Source: Enterobacter sp. EA-1
GTDB taxonomy: Bacteria; Pseudomonadota; Gammaproteobacteria; Enterobacterales; Enterobacteriaceae
Assembly (NCBI GenBank): GCA_002886105.1
Contig: CP025776.1
Coordinates: forward strand, 682,001 to 746,000
Direction: 5' to 3'
Length of the DNA stretch: 64,000 nt
A model generated the notes under the pieces. It saw nothing but the letters and a program-made list of their open reading frames with translations. It searched no databases and was not told the DNA's origin. Positions within the stretch are counted from its first letter, which is position 1. The number at the start of each line of letters is the position of its first letter. Shown piece after piece: positions 11,310 to 22,248 of this stretch. Both the position numbers and the translations under genes were made by a program.

Positions 11310-11669
11310 ATGGACATCGTATTTATTGAGCAGCTTTCAGTTATCACCACTATTGGTGTTTACGACTGGGAACAGACCATCGAACAGCGACTGGTGTTCG
11401 ATATCGAAATGGCGTGGGATAACCGCAAAGCCGCAAAAGTGATGATGTGAAGGATTGCCTGAGCTATGCCGATATCGCCGATGTGATTGTCGGTCATGTG
11501 GAAGGCGGGCGCTTTGCCCTCGTGGAGCGTGTAGCGGAAGAGGTTGCAGACCTGCTGCTGGCGCGGTTTCAGTCGCCGTGGGTGCGCATCAAACTCAGCA
11601 AGCCGAGGCGCTGTTGCGCGCGCCCTGAACGTGGGTGTAATCATCGAGCTTAAATCTGAAAGAAAGTAA
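11310..11669 (+). CDS. folB: Dihydroneopterin aldolase FolB
   Basis: FolB cleaves 7,8-dihydroneopterin in folate synthesis. The sequence [20 protein letters not shown], the catalytic Glu in YDWEQ and the catalytic Lys in VRIKLSKP are visible. One A is missing from the run at about 11440 (expected AAKSDDV), and CCTGG reads CCGAGG at about 11602 after LSKP. With those corrections the protein runs to [12 protein letters not shown], about 120 residues. It is divergent from plsY. A terminator follows at 11729-11756. Confidence 0.96.
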
Positions 11670-11728
11670 TTACATTCATAATAATTAAACCAAGCGCTAG
11701 TATTCAGGTCATAGATAACGGCCTTTTG

Positions 11729-11756
11729 CGGCTTCTCCATGGAGAAAGCCGTTTTT
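11729..11756 (+). terminator. Terminator after folB
   Basis: CGGCTTCTCC / GGAGAAAGCCG closes over a two-base loop and is followed by TTTTTT. It lies between folB and uppP. Confidence 0.8.
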
Positions 11757-11781
11757 TATAGCTTTCTTAGGGGTTTATTTG

Positions 11782-12601
11782 ATGGGTGATATGCATTCGT
11801 TGCTGGTGGCAGCCATTCTGGGTGTCGTTGAAGGGCTTACCGAATTTCTGCCGGTCTCCAGTACCGGCCATATGATTATCGTGGGGCATTTGCTGGGATT
11901 TGAGGGCGATACGGCAAAAACCTTTGAAGTGGTGATTCAGCTAGGGTCGATTCTGGCGGTGGTGGTGATGTTCTGGCGGCGTCTGTTTGGTTTGATCGGT
12001 ATTCATTTCGGTCATCAGCCCCATGAAGGCACCGGTACAGGTCGCCTGACGTTGGCGCATATTCTGCTCGGCATGGTTCCGGCCGTGGTGCTTGGGCTGG
12101 TCTTCCACGATACCATCAAGTCTCTGTTTAACCCGTTGACCGTGACCTATGCGTTGGTCGTCGGCGGCGTACTGCTGATTGCCGCCGAAGTCCTGAAACC
12201 CGAGGGTTCCGCGCGCGGAAGGGGTTGATGATATTACCTATCGTCAGGCGTTTATGATTGGCTGCTTCCAGTGCACTGGCGCTGTGGCCGGGCTTCTCCC
12301 GTTCCGGCGCCACCATTTCCGGCGGGATGTTGATGGGGGTAAGCCGTTACGCGGCGTCGGAGTTCTCGTTCCTGCTGGCCGTGCCGATGATGATGGGTGC
12401 CACGGTGCTGGATCTCTATAAAAGTATGGGGTTCCTCACAACCGGTGATATCCCGATGTTCGCCGTTGGTTTTATTACGGCCTTCATTGTGGCGCTGATT
12501 GCGATCAAAACCTTCCTGCACGTGATTAAACGTATCTCGTTTATTCCCTTCGCGATTTACCGCTTTATCGTCGCCGCAGTTGTCTATCTGGTCTTTTATA
12601 A
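11782..12601 (+). CDS. uppP: Undecaprenyl-diphosphatase UppP (BacA)
   Basis: This integral membrane enzyme recycles undecaprenyl pyrophosphate to the lipid carrier, supporting cell wall synthesis and bacitracin tolerance. Signature motifs are [15 protein letters not shown] (residues 20-35) and [14 protein letters not shown] use the ATG at 11782 ([13 protein letters not shown]); a TTG one codon earlier is also open. Frames break near 12200-12235 and at 12271, where GCCTGG reads GCACTGG. The natural end is LVF plus one residue at the TAA near 12599-12601 (one T seems missing), so it touches the end of the convergent cca gene. Confidence 0.96.
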
Positions 12602-13848
12602 GACCTGCGCCCTCACTCTTTCGGCTGAGGGCAGCTGTTCTTTCCAGTGCGCAAGGGCTGCTATCCGTCTACGGGTCAGCTCTTCGCGCACTTCCGCGCC
12701 TTTAAAGCCCGCATCAATCACCTCTTTGGTTGGCACCGCACGCGCCACTTGCCGAGGCTTCACGCAATAAACGCCCCTGCGGATAGTCGCTGGCTTCAAA
12801 CCCTGTACGACCGCGCACATCTGCCTCACTGGTCAGCGCGATTTGCTCCACGCGGTGCGGCTTACGCCAGTGCGTCGATAGAATCAAACAATTTAACGAT
12901 GGTTTTGGGCAACAGGATCGGGAAGGTGTGGATCAGATCGTGAAACTCCGCCACCAGCTTTGCCGGGTCGCGGATGTCATTAGGGACGCGAAGGCGTTTA
13001 CACAGCCCTTCTACCAGTTTCACGCCTGCCGGGCCATGGCCATGATGGCGCGGCCACAGCTCTTTGGGGTTAACCCTTTGCCCAGATCGTGACACAGCGT
13101 GGCAAAGCGCACATCCACTTCCGGGCTGAGCATCGCCGCCATCGTCAGCGTCATCAGCGTATGCACGCCCGTATCGATTCCGGATGCCATTTTGCGGGTG
13201 CGGGAACACCATACAGCGCGTCCACTTCCGGGAATAAAACGGCCAGTGCGCCACAGTCCCGCAGCACCGGAAGTAGACCTGCGGGTTGCGGGTGCGCAAT
13301 GCATTTTCCGTCTCTTGCCATACGCGTTCGGTGGTCAAATGCGCCAGTTCGCCCGCGTCCGCCATGGTGCGCATCAGCGCCATGGTCTCATCGGCAATGC
13401 GGAAACTGAGATGCGCGTAGCGGGCGGCGAAGCGCGCAACGCGCAGAACGCGTAAAGGGTCTTCGCCAAAGGCGGGGAAACATGGCGCAGGATCCGGTTG
13501 TGCAGATCTCGCTGACCATTGAAAGGATCGATGATGTCGCCGTTTTCATCCTGCGCGAGGGCGTTAACGGTTAAATCGCGGCGCAGCAAATCTTGCTCAA
13601 GCAACATCCGGCGCCGCATGGACGGTGAATCCTGTATAGCCGACGCCCGATTTGCGCTCGGTGCGCGCCGGGGCGTACTCTTCATGGCTTTGCGGGTGCA
13701 GGAACACAGGAAAATCACGGCCTACCTGCTGGTAGCCCGCCTTGAGCATCTCTTCCGGCGTGGCGCCGACCACCACCCAGTCTCTGTCTTTGACTGGCAG
13801 GCCTAACAACGTATCGCGTACTGCACCACCGACCAGATAACTCTTCAC
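12596..13848 (-). CDS. cca: CCA-adding enzyme / multifunctional tRNA nucleotidyltransferase
   Basis: Cca adds or repairs the 3' CCA of tRNAs. The class II nucleotidyltransferase head [20 protein letters not shown] and the metal-binding DRDWVVVG are seen, then the neck and body ([20 protein letters not shown]) and an HD domain ([15 protein letters not shown]) as in the gamma-proteobacterial long form of about 412 residues. At least five frameshifts interrupt it (near 13600, 13470, 13290-13230, 13060, 12860, 12750). The C-terminus ends [10 protein letters not shown] and overlaps the uppP end convergently. Confidence 0.96.
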
Positions 13849-13914
13849 CCGCCACTCCTCTCACCTATTTTGCCGACAGATAATACGTAAGTGTAGAGAA
13901 GATGGCTAATGTGC

Positions 13915-14534
13915 TTAGTTCATCCAGCGGTCTTTGCGTTTGCGGGTGGGGATCATATGCGGCAACACCAAGCCCAGTAGCAGGCCTGCGCCCAGCACGC
14001 CGCCTCCATACATAAACCATTGCATGATGATGGTGCGCTGTTTGTCATCCAGTTGCAGATTGGCAGCATTCACCTTCTTCTGCGCCACAATTAACTCGTT
14101 TTTCAGTTTCTGGTTTTCATCTTTCAGGCCGCTAATGACGCCGTCGCTCTGCGAGACTTTTTGCTGCATCTCGGCAGTACGCTGGTTCCGGTGTTATCGA
14201 TATTGTTGAGTTTATCGGTCAGCGTCTTGACCTGATTTTCCAGTTCCGGCACGCGGGTGCGCAGGCTGGGTTGGGTATTCAGCTCTTTCAGCGGGATCCA
14301 CGCGGTACGCCCGGTGCTATCGCGCACCTGACCATAGTCGCTATTGGATTGCAGCAGGGTCACTTCCTCGCCGGCATTCACCGTGCCCACAAGGCGATAA
14401 TTATCTCCCGGACCGCTACGGACCCGGTGGTATTCAGTTCGTCGGAAACATAACGTTTTTCCTCAGCGTGGGTTCCCGGTGGGGGACACGCTAAGCGCAA
14501 ATAAGGTCAATCCAATCAGGCGTAATTTTGGCAT
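13915..14534 (-). CDS. ygiM: SH3b-domain membrane protein YgiM
   Basis: The predicted product has a signal peptide (MPKLRLIGLTLFALSV), a bacterial SH3 domain (VGTVNAGEEVTLLQSN, GRTAWIPLKEL), a coiled coil (VPELENQVKTLTDKLNNID through LIVAQKKVNAANLQLDD) and one C-terminal membrane helix (WFMYGGGVLGAGLLLGLVLP) ending RKRKDRWMN. This is the known YgiM/TIGR04211 architecture, about 206 residues. It is a periplasmic protein anchored at the C-terminus. Frames break near 14190 (at NIDNTWNQ) and 14400-14500. Its exact function is unknown. It lies between cca and the divergent ygiF. Confidence 0.93.
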
Positions 14535-14773
14535 CAGGTAGTCGTTATTTCCATTGGACGTGAAGGGTAAACAGTGACCACAGTCTGACGATACCCTGCT
14601 ATTGGCATCAATCGGAATCTTCCGGGTCAAACTGCGCGCTTATGCGAACTTTTGCTCCAGCCAGATTGCGCATTGCATGGCAATTTGGCGCAAAATACTA
14701 TCTACTGACAAACATCAGGTGCGTTAGTTCGCCGAAATTTTCACTGATGTGACATAACCATAAGTGCAAGGCC

Positions 14774-16074
14774 ATGGCTCAGGAAATTGAATTAAAGTTT
14801 ATCGTGAATAGCGACAGCGTGGAAACGCTTCGCCAACATCTCCATACGCTGACCGACGAACATGTCGCGCCCAGCCAACTACTGAACATCTATTACGAAA
14901 CGCCAGATAAACTGGCTGCGCGGCCACGATATGGGGCTGCGTATTCGTGGTTTTGACGGCAAATATGAGATGACGATGAAAATCGCCGGTCGGGTGATCG
15001 GCGGTTTACATCAACGCCCGGAATACAACATTCCGCTTGAAAAAGCCGAGCTTGAGCTGGCGCGTTTCCCGGCGGAAGTGTGGCCAGACGGAACGCTGCC
15101 TGCTGACTTACAGGCGCAGACTCACCCGCTGTTTAGCACCGATTTCTGGCGCGAAAAATGGCTGGTGAACGTAGGCGACAGCCGCATCGAGATTGGTCTT
15201 GATTTAGGCGAAGTCAAAGCCGGTGAATTTGCCGAGCCGATTTGCGAGCTGGAGCTGGAACTGCTGAGCGGCGATCCGGCGGACATCCTCACGCTGGCGC
15301 GCCAGCTCGTCACGCTCTCAGGGTTACGTCAGGAAGTCTGAGCAAAGCGGCGCGCGGTTATCACCGGCGCAGGGCAATGCGCCGCGTGAAACTCGCCCGA
15401 CGCCGGTTCTGCAACCGGCAGCGAAAGCCAGCGTAGAGCAGGGTTTTGCCGCCGCGCTGGAGCTGGCGCTGTCGCAATGGCAGTACCACGAAGAGTTATG
15501 GATCCGGGGGAATAACCGCGCAAAGACGATGTACTGCGCGCCATTGCGCTGCTGCGTCATACTCTGGTGCTGTTTGGCGGTATTGTGCCGCGTAAAGCGA
15601 GTGCTCACTTACGTGATTTGCTGACGCAAGCCGAAGCCACCATCGCCTCTGCGGTCTCCGCCGAAACAGCCGTCTGGACCACGCCATCAGCCATGGCAAA
15701 ACTGGTGCTAACGGACTGGCTGGTGAGCAATGGCTGGCGCACCTTCACTGGATGAAAAAGCGCAGGCGAAGTTTGCCGATTCGTTTAAACGCTTTGCGGA
15801 TGTCCACCTCTCGCGCAGCGCTGCCGAGCTGAAAAAAGCGTTTGCTCAGCCGCTTGGCGACAGCTATCGCGACCAGTTGCCGCGCACGGCGCGGATATCG
15901 ACAACGCGCGCTGCTGCTGGCCGGTTTTACGATCGCGCACTGGCGATTGAATGGCTGGAAAACTGGCAAGGGCTGCATCACGCCATTGAAACCCGCCAAA
16001 TCATCGAAATTGAACATTTCCGTAATACCGCCATTAACCAGCCGCCGTTCTGGTTACACAGCGGAAAACGCTAA
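14774..16074 (+). CDS. ygiF: Inorganic triphosphatase YgiF (CYTH-CHAD)
   Basis: The N-terminal CYTH domain carries the ExExK signature in EIELKF (residues 4-9) and conserved GLRIRGFDGKYEMTMKIAG, ICELELELLSGD. YgiF hydrolyses tripolyphosphate. The C-terminal CHAD domain includes SQWQYHEELWIRG, VPRKASAHLRDLL and ENWQGLHHAIETRQIIEIEH. Family length is about 433 residues. Breaks: an extra A at about 14911 (expected DNWLRGHDMG), then near 15325, 15510-15545, 15745 and 15890-15950. It is followed by glnE after 16 bp, an arrangement shared with E. coli, so they are likely one operon. Confidence 0.96.
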
Positions 16075-16090
16075 CTAAAGGATATTTCGG

Positions 16091-18949
16091 ATGCCGCACG
16101 CTTCACCGTTATCGCAGCACTGGCAGACGGTACTTTCTCGTCTGCCGGAATCTCTGACCGTGCAGCCACTAAGCGCACAGGCGCAGTCAGTGCTCACTTT
16201 TAGTGACTTTGTTCAGGATGCGATCATCGCGCATCCGGCGTGGTTAGCGGAGCTTGAAAGCGCGCCGCCGCAGGCTGACGAGTGGCGCACTATGCCTCGA
16301 TGCTACAAAGCGCGTTGCAGGACGTTGCGGATGAAGCATCGCTGATGCGGGCATTGCGGCAGTTTCGCCGCCGCGTGATGGTGCGTATTGCACCGGGCGC
16401 AGGCGCTACGACTGACGGCGGAAGAAGCTATCCTTCAGCAGTTAAGTGTACTGGCGGAAACGCTGATTGTTGCGGCGCGGGACTGGCTCTACGATGCCTG
16501 CTGCCGCGAGTGGGGCACGCCGTGCAATACGCAGGGCGTTGCGCAGCCGATGCTGGTGCTGGGGATGGGAAAACTCGGCGGCGGCGAGCTGAACTTCTCG
16601 TCCGATATTGATTTGATTTTTGCACCGGCCGGAAAACGGCTCAACCCGCGGCGGCAGGCGGGAACTGGATAATGCGCAGTTTTTCACGCGTCTCGGCCAG
16701 CGGCTGATTAAAGTGCTCGATCAACCCACGCAGGATGGTTTTGTCTACCGCGTGGATATGCGCCTGCGCCCCTTTGGCGACAGCGGTCCGCTGGTGCTCA
16801 GCTTTGCTGCGCTGGAGGATTATTACCGGGGAGCAGGGGGCGCGACTGGGAGCGCTACGCCATGGTCAAAGCGCGGATCATGGGGGATAACGACGGCGAT
16901 CATGCCAGAGAGTTGCGGGCGATGCTGCGGCCCTTTGTCTTCCGCCGTTATATCGATTTTAGCGTCATTCAGTCTCTGCGTAACATGAAGGGCATGATCG
17001 CCCGTGAAGTGCGTCGTCGTGGTTTGAAAGACAATATCAAGCTGGGCGCTGGCGGCATTCGCGAAATCGAATTTATCGTCCAGTGTTTCCAGTTGATCCG
17101 CGGGGGGCGCGAACCGGCGTTGCAATCCCGTTCGTTGCTACCGACGCTGGCGGCAATCGACCAGTTGCGCTTGTTGCCGGAGGGCGAAGCCACCACACTG
17201 CGGGAAGCCTATCTCTGGCTACGCAGGCTGGAAAACCTGCTACAAAGCATTAATGACGAGCAGACGCAGACCCTGCCGGGTGATGAGCTGAATCGCGCGC
17301 GCCTCGCACCGGGGAATGGGCGTTGCCGACTGGGAAACGCTCAGCAACACGCTGGAAAGCCATATGGCGGCGGTACGACGCATCTTTAATGCGCTGATTG
17401 GCGATGATGAAACGGACTCGCCGGAAGATACCCTGTCTGAACACTGGCGCGAACTGTGGCAGGACGCGCTGCAGGAAGATGACACCACACACCTGCGCTG
17501 ACGCACCTCTCCGATGACGATCGTCATCGCGTGCTGGAGTTGATTGCCGATTTTCGCAAAGAACTTGATAAACGCACCATTGGGCCACGTGGTCGTCAGG
17601 TTCTCGACCATTTGATGCCGCACTTGCTCAGCGATGTGTGCTCGCGTGAAGATGCCCCGGTGCCGTTGTCGCGCCTGACGCCGCTGCTGACCGGCATTAT
17701 TACCCGAACGACCTATCTTGAGCTGTTGAGCCGAATTCCCCGGTGCGCTGAAGCATCTGATTTCGTTGTGCGCGGCATCGCCGATGGTCGCCAGCCAGCT
17801 TGCGCGTTATCCGATCCTGCTGGATGAACTGCTCGATCCCAACACGCTGTATCAGCCCACGGCAATGAATGCTTACCGCGATGAACTGCGGCAATATTTG
17901 TTGCGCGTGCCGGAAGATGACGAAGAACAACAGCTCGAAGCGGTGCGCCAGTTTAAACAAGCCCAGTTATTGCGCGTGGCGGCGGCGGACATTGCCGGAA
18001 CCCTGCCGGTGATGAAGGTCAGCGATCATCTGACCCGGCTGGCGGAAGCGATTATCGATGCGGTGGTGCAGCAGGCATGGGGGCAAATGGTGGCGCGCTA
18101 TGGCCAGCCGACGCACCTGCGCGAGCGTGAAGGACGCGGTTTTGCCGTGGTGGGGTACGGTAAACTGGGTGGCTGGGAACTGGGGTACAGCTCCGATCCT
18201 CGATCTGGTGTTCTTACATGATTGCCCACCGGATGCCATGACCGATGGTGAGCGTGAAATCGATGGTCGTCAGTTTTATCTGCGTCTTGCTCAGCGCGTC
18301 ATGCACCTGTTCAGCACCCGCACATCGTCCGGCATCCTTTACGAAGTAGACGCCCGTCTGCGCCCATCCGGTGCGGCAGGCATGCTGGTGACGACGACGG
18401 AATCGTTCGCGGATTACCAGAAAAACGAAGCACTGGACGTGGGAGCATCAGGCGCTGGCGCGCGCGCGCGTGGTGTACGGTGATCCGCAACTGACTGCCG
18501 ATTTTGACGCTATTCGTCGCGATATTCTGATGACCCCGCGTGATGGGGGAGACGTTACAAACCGACGTGCGCGAATGCGCGAGAAGATGCGTGCGCATCT
18601 CGGCAACAAACATAAAGATCGCTTCGACCTGAAAGCAGATGAAGGCGGTATTACAGATATCGAGTTTATCGCGCAGTATCTGGTGCTGCGATACGCGCAT
18701 GACAAACCGAAGCTGACACGCTGGTCGGATAATGTACGCATCCTCGAAGGGCTTGCGCAAAACGGCATTATGGATGAGCAGGAAGCGCTGGCGCTGACGC
18801 ACGCTTACACCACGCTGCGTGATGAACTGCACCATCTTGCGTTGCAGGAGCTACCGGGAAATGTGGCGCTTTCTTGCTTTGCCGCCGAACGCGCCCTGAT
18901 CAAAGCGAGCTGGGAGAAGTGGCTGGTGGAACCGTGCGCCCGCGCGTAA
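16091..18949 (+). CDS. glnE: Bifunctional glutamine synthetase adenylyltransferase/deadenylase GlnE
   Basis: GlnE adenylylates and deadenylylates glutamine synthetase under control of PII. The two nucleotidyltransferase domains are plain: [18 protein letters not shown] in the N-terminal (deadenylase) half and [15 protein letters not shown] in the C-terminal half. Each is followed by its helical GlnE/PII-uridylyltransferase-like domain. About 950 residues are expected. The frame breaks at about 16281, 16391, 16623, 16815-16835, 17308, 17500, 17735, 18190 and 18430. At 16391, 16623, 17308 and 18430 an expected GCCTGG is read as GCACCGG or GCACTGG. These are sequencing errors at Dcm sites. hldE follows 46 bp downstream. 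Confidence 0.97.
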
Positions 18950-18995
18950 GTGTGGTATTATCGCGCGCAAATTTTGTATCTCTCAGGAGACAGGA

Positions 18996-20426
18996 ATGAA
19001 AGTAACGCTGCCAGAGTTTGAGCAAGCCGGTGTCATGGTAGTGGGTGATGTGATGTTGGATCGCTACTGGTACGGCCCAACCAGCCGCATTTCTCCGGAA
19101 GCCCCGGTGCCAGTGGTGAAGGTCGATACGATTGCAGAGCGCCCGGGCGGCGCGGCAAACGTGGCGATGAATATCGCATCGCTGGGCGCCAGTGCGCGCC
19201 CGGTCGGGCTGACCGGCATTGACGATGCGGCGCGTGCGCTGAGTAAGGCGCTGGCGGACGTTAACGTTAAATGCGACTTTGTTTCTGTTCCGACGCATCC
19301 GACGATCACCAAGCTGCGTGTGCTTTCCCGCAACCAGCAATTGATCCGTCTGGATTTTGAAGAAGGTTTTGAGGGCGTTGATCCGCAGCCGATGCACGAT
19401 CGCATTAGCCGGGGCGCTGGGCAACATTGGCGCGCTGGTGCTGTCTGACTATGCCAAAGGCGCGCTGGTCAGCGTCCGGCAGATGATTACGCTGGCGCGC
19501 AATGCGGGCGTACCGGTGCTTATCGATCCGAAAGGCACTGATTTCGAACGCTATCGTGGCGCAACGCTGCTGACACCGAACTTGTCCGAGTTCGAAGCCG
19601 TCGCGGGTAAATGCAAGAGCGAAGCGGAGATCGTTGAGCGCGGCATGAAAGTGATCGCCGACTATGATCTGTCGGCGCTGCTGGTGACCCGTTCCGAGCA
19701 GGGCATGACGTTGCTGCAACCGGGAAAAGCGCCGCTGCATATGCCAACCCAGTGGCGCAGGAAGTGTATGACGTGACCGGTGCGGGCGATACGGTCATCG
19801 GCGTTCTGGCGGCAACGCTGGCGTCGGGCAATTCTCTGGAAGAGGCCTGCTACTTCGCGAACGCGGCGGCGGGTGTGGTGGTCGGTAAACTCGGCACCTC
19901 AACCGTGACGCCGATTGAGCTGGAGAACGCCGTGCGTGGTCGTGCGGAAACCGGTTTTGGCGTGATGACGGAAGCCGAGCTGAAAGAGGCCGTTGCTGCG
20001 GCGCGTAAGCGTGGCGAGAAAGTGGTGATGACCAATGGCGTTTTCGACATCCTGCACGCCGGGCACGTCTCTTATCTGGCGAATGCGCGGAAACTTGGCG
20101 ATCGTCTGATTGTTGCGGTGAATAGCGACGCGTCCACCCGACGCCTGAAAGGCGATACCCGCCCGGTGAACCCGCTGGAACAGCGCATGATTGTGTTAAG
20201 CGCGCTGGAAGCGGTGGATTGGGTGGTTTCGTTTGAGGAAGATACGCCGCAGCGTCTGATTGCCGGGATCCTGCCGGATCTGCTGGTAAAGGTGGCGACT
20301 ACAAGCCGGGAGCAAATTGCCGGCAGCGAAGAGGTTTGGGCCAACGGCGGTGAAGTGCTGGTGCTCAACTTTGAAGACGGTTGCTCAACCACCAATATCA
20401 TCAAAATTCAGAAGCAGGGCGATTAA
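18996..20426 (+). CDS. hldE: Bifunctional D-glycero-beta-D-manno-heptose-7-phosphate kinase / 1-phosphate adenylyltransferase HldE
   Basis: HldE makes ADP-heptose for the LPS inner core. Residues 1-318 are a ribokinase-type kinase ([23 protein letters not shown], and [11 protein letters not shown] with the catalytic Asp). Residues 344-477 are a nucleotidyltransferase with [15 protein letters not shown]. Frames break at about 19408 and at 19748, where CCAGG reads CCAGTGG. At 20285-20312 two opposite indels cancel, so the expected KGGDYKPEQIAGS reads [13 protein letters not shown]; that stretch should not be taken as real variation. It is downstream of glnE, as in E. coli. Confidence 0.97.
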
Positions 20427-20437
20427 ACCCTGCAATC

Positions 20438-20463
20438 GCGCTCTTTGCACCGGCAAAGAGCGC
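20438..20463. terminator. Hairpin between convergent hldE and ubiK
   Basis: The perfect 11-bp stem GCGCTCTTTGC / GCAAAGAGCGC with an ACCG loop lies just past the hldE stop. The T tract is weak, so it may act mainly as a shared 3' end structure. Confidence 0.6.
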
Positions 20464-20469
20464 TTCGTA

Positions 20470-20761
20470 TTACGCGTGATCGTCAACCGGCGGAATAGCC
20501 GGCGCCGGTTTCACTTCGGTGTTTTTCCCTGATTCTCCAGTTCGCTAAGACGCTGCTCCAGCAGGGCCAGCTTCTCACGCGTGCGCAGCAGCACCTGCGT
20601 TTGCACATCAAACTCTTCACGGCTTACCAGATCGAGGGCGGGTTAACTGCGCCTGTAGCGTCTGACGGATTTTTTCTCAACGTCTTCCCCGAACTCACGG
20701 ATCCCTTTTGGCATGGATTCGTGAACCCGCGCAATCTGTTCAATTTTTTGGGGTCAATCAT
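20470..20761 (-). CDS. ubiK: Ubiquinone biosynthesis accessory factor UbiK (YqiC)
   Basis: The corrected start is [20 protein letters not shown], then [15 protein letters not shown] and the coiled coil [20 protein letters not shown]. This is the BMFP/YqiC family of about 96 residues, which binds UbiJ and helps the Ubi complex for ubiquinone synthesis. Frames break near 20690 and 20640. A further indel near 20530 would extend the tail to [14 protein letters not shown] before the stop at 20470; without it the protein would end after ENQGKTPK. It is divergent from the FMN riboswitch and ribB. Confidence 0.92.
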
Positions 20762-20887
20762 TTTTGGGTTCCCTGCTCGGATGGGCTCATGCAGTCATTG
20801 TAGTGTGATAACCCCGAGGGTGATAAACCAGAATTGTTTGAAGGTTATGCATTGCCGAAGGTAATCAATGGCGTTATAGTTATTCCG

Positions 20888-21037
20888 CTTATTCTCAGGG
20901 CGGGGCGAAATTCCCCACCGGCGGTAAATCAGCGCATGCTGAAAGCCCGCGAGCGCTTCAGGTTAACGCCTGAAGGTCAGCAGATCCGGTGTAATTCCGG
21001 GGCCGACGGTTAAAGTCCGGATGGGAGAGAGTAACGA
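20888..21037 (+). ncRNA. FMN riboswitch (RFN element, sroG) in the ribB leader
   Basis: The characteristic conserved blocks are present in order: TTCTCAGGGCGGGGCGAAAT, CCCCACCGGCGGTAA, a variable stem (CGCTTCAGGTTAACGCCTGAAG-like), GCAGATCCGGTGTAATTCCG, GGGCCGACGGTTAAAGTCC and GGATGGGAGAGAGTAACG. It lies about 105 bp upstream of ribB. FMN binding is known to repress ribB expression through this element in enterobacteria. Confidence 0.97.
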
Positions 21038-21141
21038 TTCTGCCGGGCATGATGCCCGCTCGCGTTATTTTTTTGCCGCTTTGCGACACTCCTAAGACTG
21101 CCCTGATTCTGGTAACCATAACTTTATTGAGGTCTTTTACC

Positions 21142-21792
21142 ATGAATCAGACGCTGCTTTCTTCTTTTGGCACGCCTTTCCAACGTATTGAAAACGCTCT
21201 CGCCGCACTGCGCGAAGGCCGTGGTGTGATGGTGCTCGATGACGAGGACCGTGAAAACGAAGGCGATATGATTTTCGCTGCCGAAACCATGACCGTTGAG
21301 CAGATGGCGCTGACTATCCGTCACGGTAGCGGGATTGTTTGTTTGTGCCTGACTGACGAACGCCGTAAACAACTCGATCTGCCAATGATGGTCGAGAACA
21401 ACACCAGTGCCTACGGCACCGGTTTTACCGTCACTATCGAAGCCGCTCACGGCGTCACCACCGGTGTTTCCGCTGCTGACCGTGTTACTACCGTTCGCGC
21501 GGCGATTGCCGATGGTGCTAAACCGTCCGACCTGAACCGTCTGGTCACGTTTTCCCGCTGCGTGCGCAGCCGGGTGGTGTTCTGACCCGCGGCGGCCATA
21601 CTGAAGCCACTATCGATTTAGTCACGCTGGCTGGTTTTAAACCTGCGGGCGTGCTGTGTGAATTAACCAATGACGATGGCTCTATGGCGCGTGCGCCGGA
21701 GTGCATCGAGTTTGCTAAGCAACACAATATGGCGGTTGTGACCATTGAAGACTTGGTGGCCTACCGCCGAGCATGAGCGCAAAGCCAGCTAA
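21142..21792 (+). CDS. ribB: 3,4-dihydroxy-2-butanone-4-phosphate synthase RibB
   Basis: RibB converts ribulose-5-phosphate to the four-carbon unit of riboflavin. The start [20 protein letters not shown], the acidic loop [12 protein letters not shown] and [10 protein letters not shown] are conserved, as is [10 protein letters not shown]. About 217 residues are expected. At 21540 CGTCCTGGTCAC lost a C (CCTGG to CTGG), and at 21767 the expected CGCCAGGCGCAT is shortened before HERKAS. The gene is under the FMN riboswitch and is followed by a strong terminator. Confidence 0.97.
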
Positions 21793-21815
21793 TCGTTGCC
21801 GTTAACGATAAAGAT

Positions 21816-21849
21816 AAAAAATCCGAAGTCGCTGGCTTCGGATTTTTTT
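21816..21849 (+). terminator. Terminator after ribB
   Basis: AAATCCGAAG(TC) / (GG)CTTCGGATTT forms a stable stem followed by a run of seven T residues. Confidence 0.9.
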
Positions 21850-22027
21850 GCCTGTCCTGTATCAAACTTTGTTGCACTTCTCATACTCACACGTTGAAAT
21901 CTTATGCCTCTACTTATAAAGTGGTAACGATTTTACTTGCTGTGAATAATGGGTTTGAATTTATCTAATCCATTAAATTAAAAATATTTTTAATGATTCT
22001 GCGTCGTATTTTTTGCCAAATATATTC

Positions 22028-22213
22028 ATGGAGTCGCGATGTTTATTTCCACGGTATTGGCTACTGCTTATTGTTCTGGTCATCGTTGTGTATATTCATG
22101 CGCTTAAACGCAACAATAAAGCCTGTCGTCATGACCGCGAGGCGCTGTACAAGGCTTATCAGCGAGTGCTTGATGAGTTGAAGAAAATCAGCGGCACTGT
22201 GCAGGGCGAGTAG
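22028..22213 (+). CDS. Small single-TM protein of unknown function
   Basis: The reading is about 61 residues long. An N-terminal hydrophobic helix (YWLLLIVLVIVVYIHAL) is followed by a charged cytoplasmic tail (REALYKAYQRVLDELKKISG). Starts at 22028 (MESR) or 22013 are both in frame; neither has a good Shine-Dalgarno. A different frame beginning ATGTTTATT at 22039 has GGAG close upstream, so a frameshift near the start is possible. It lies between ribB and zupT. I do not recognise it. The upstream stretch 21850-22027 is AT-rich and holds no other gene. Confidence 0.4.
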   Translation: MESRCLFPRYWLLLIVLVIVVYIHALKRNNKACRHDREALYKAYQRVLDELKKISGTVQGE

Positions 22214-22248
22214 CAGCGCTACCCGTCCACGACGGTCAGGCGGTCGGT

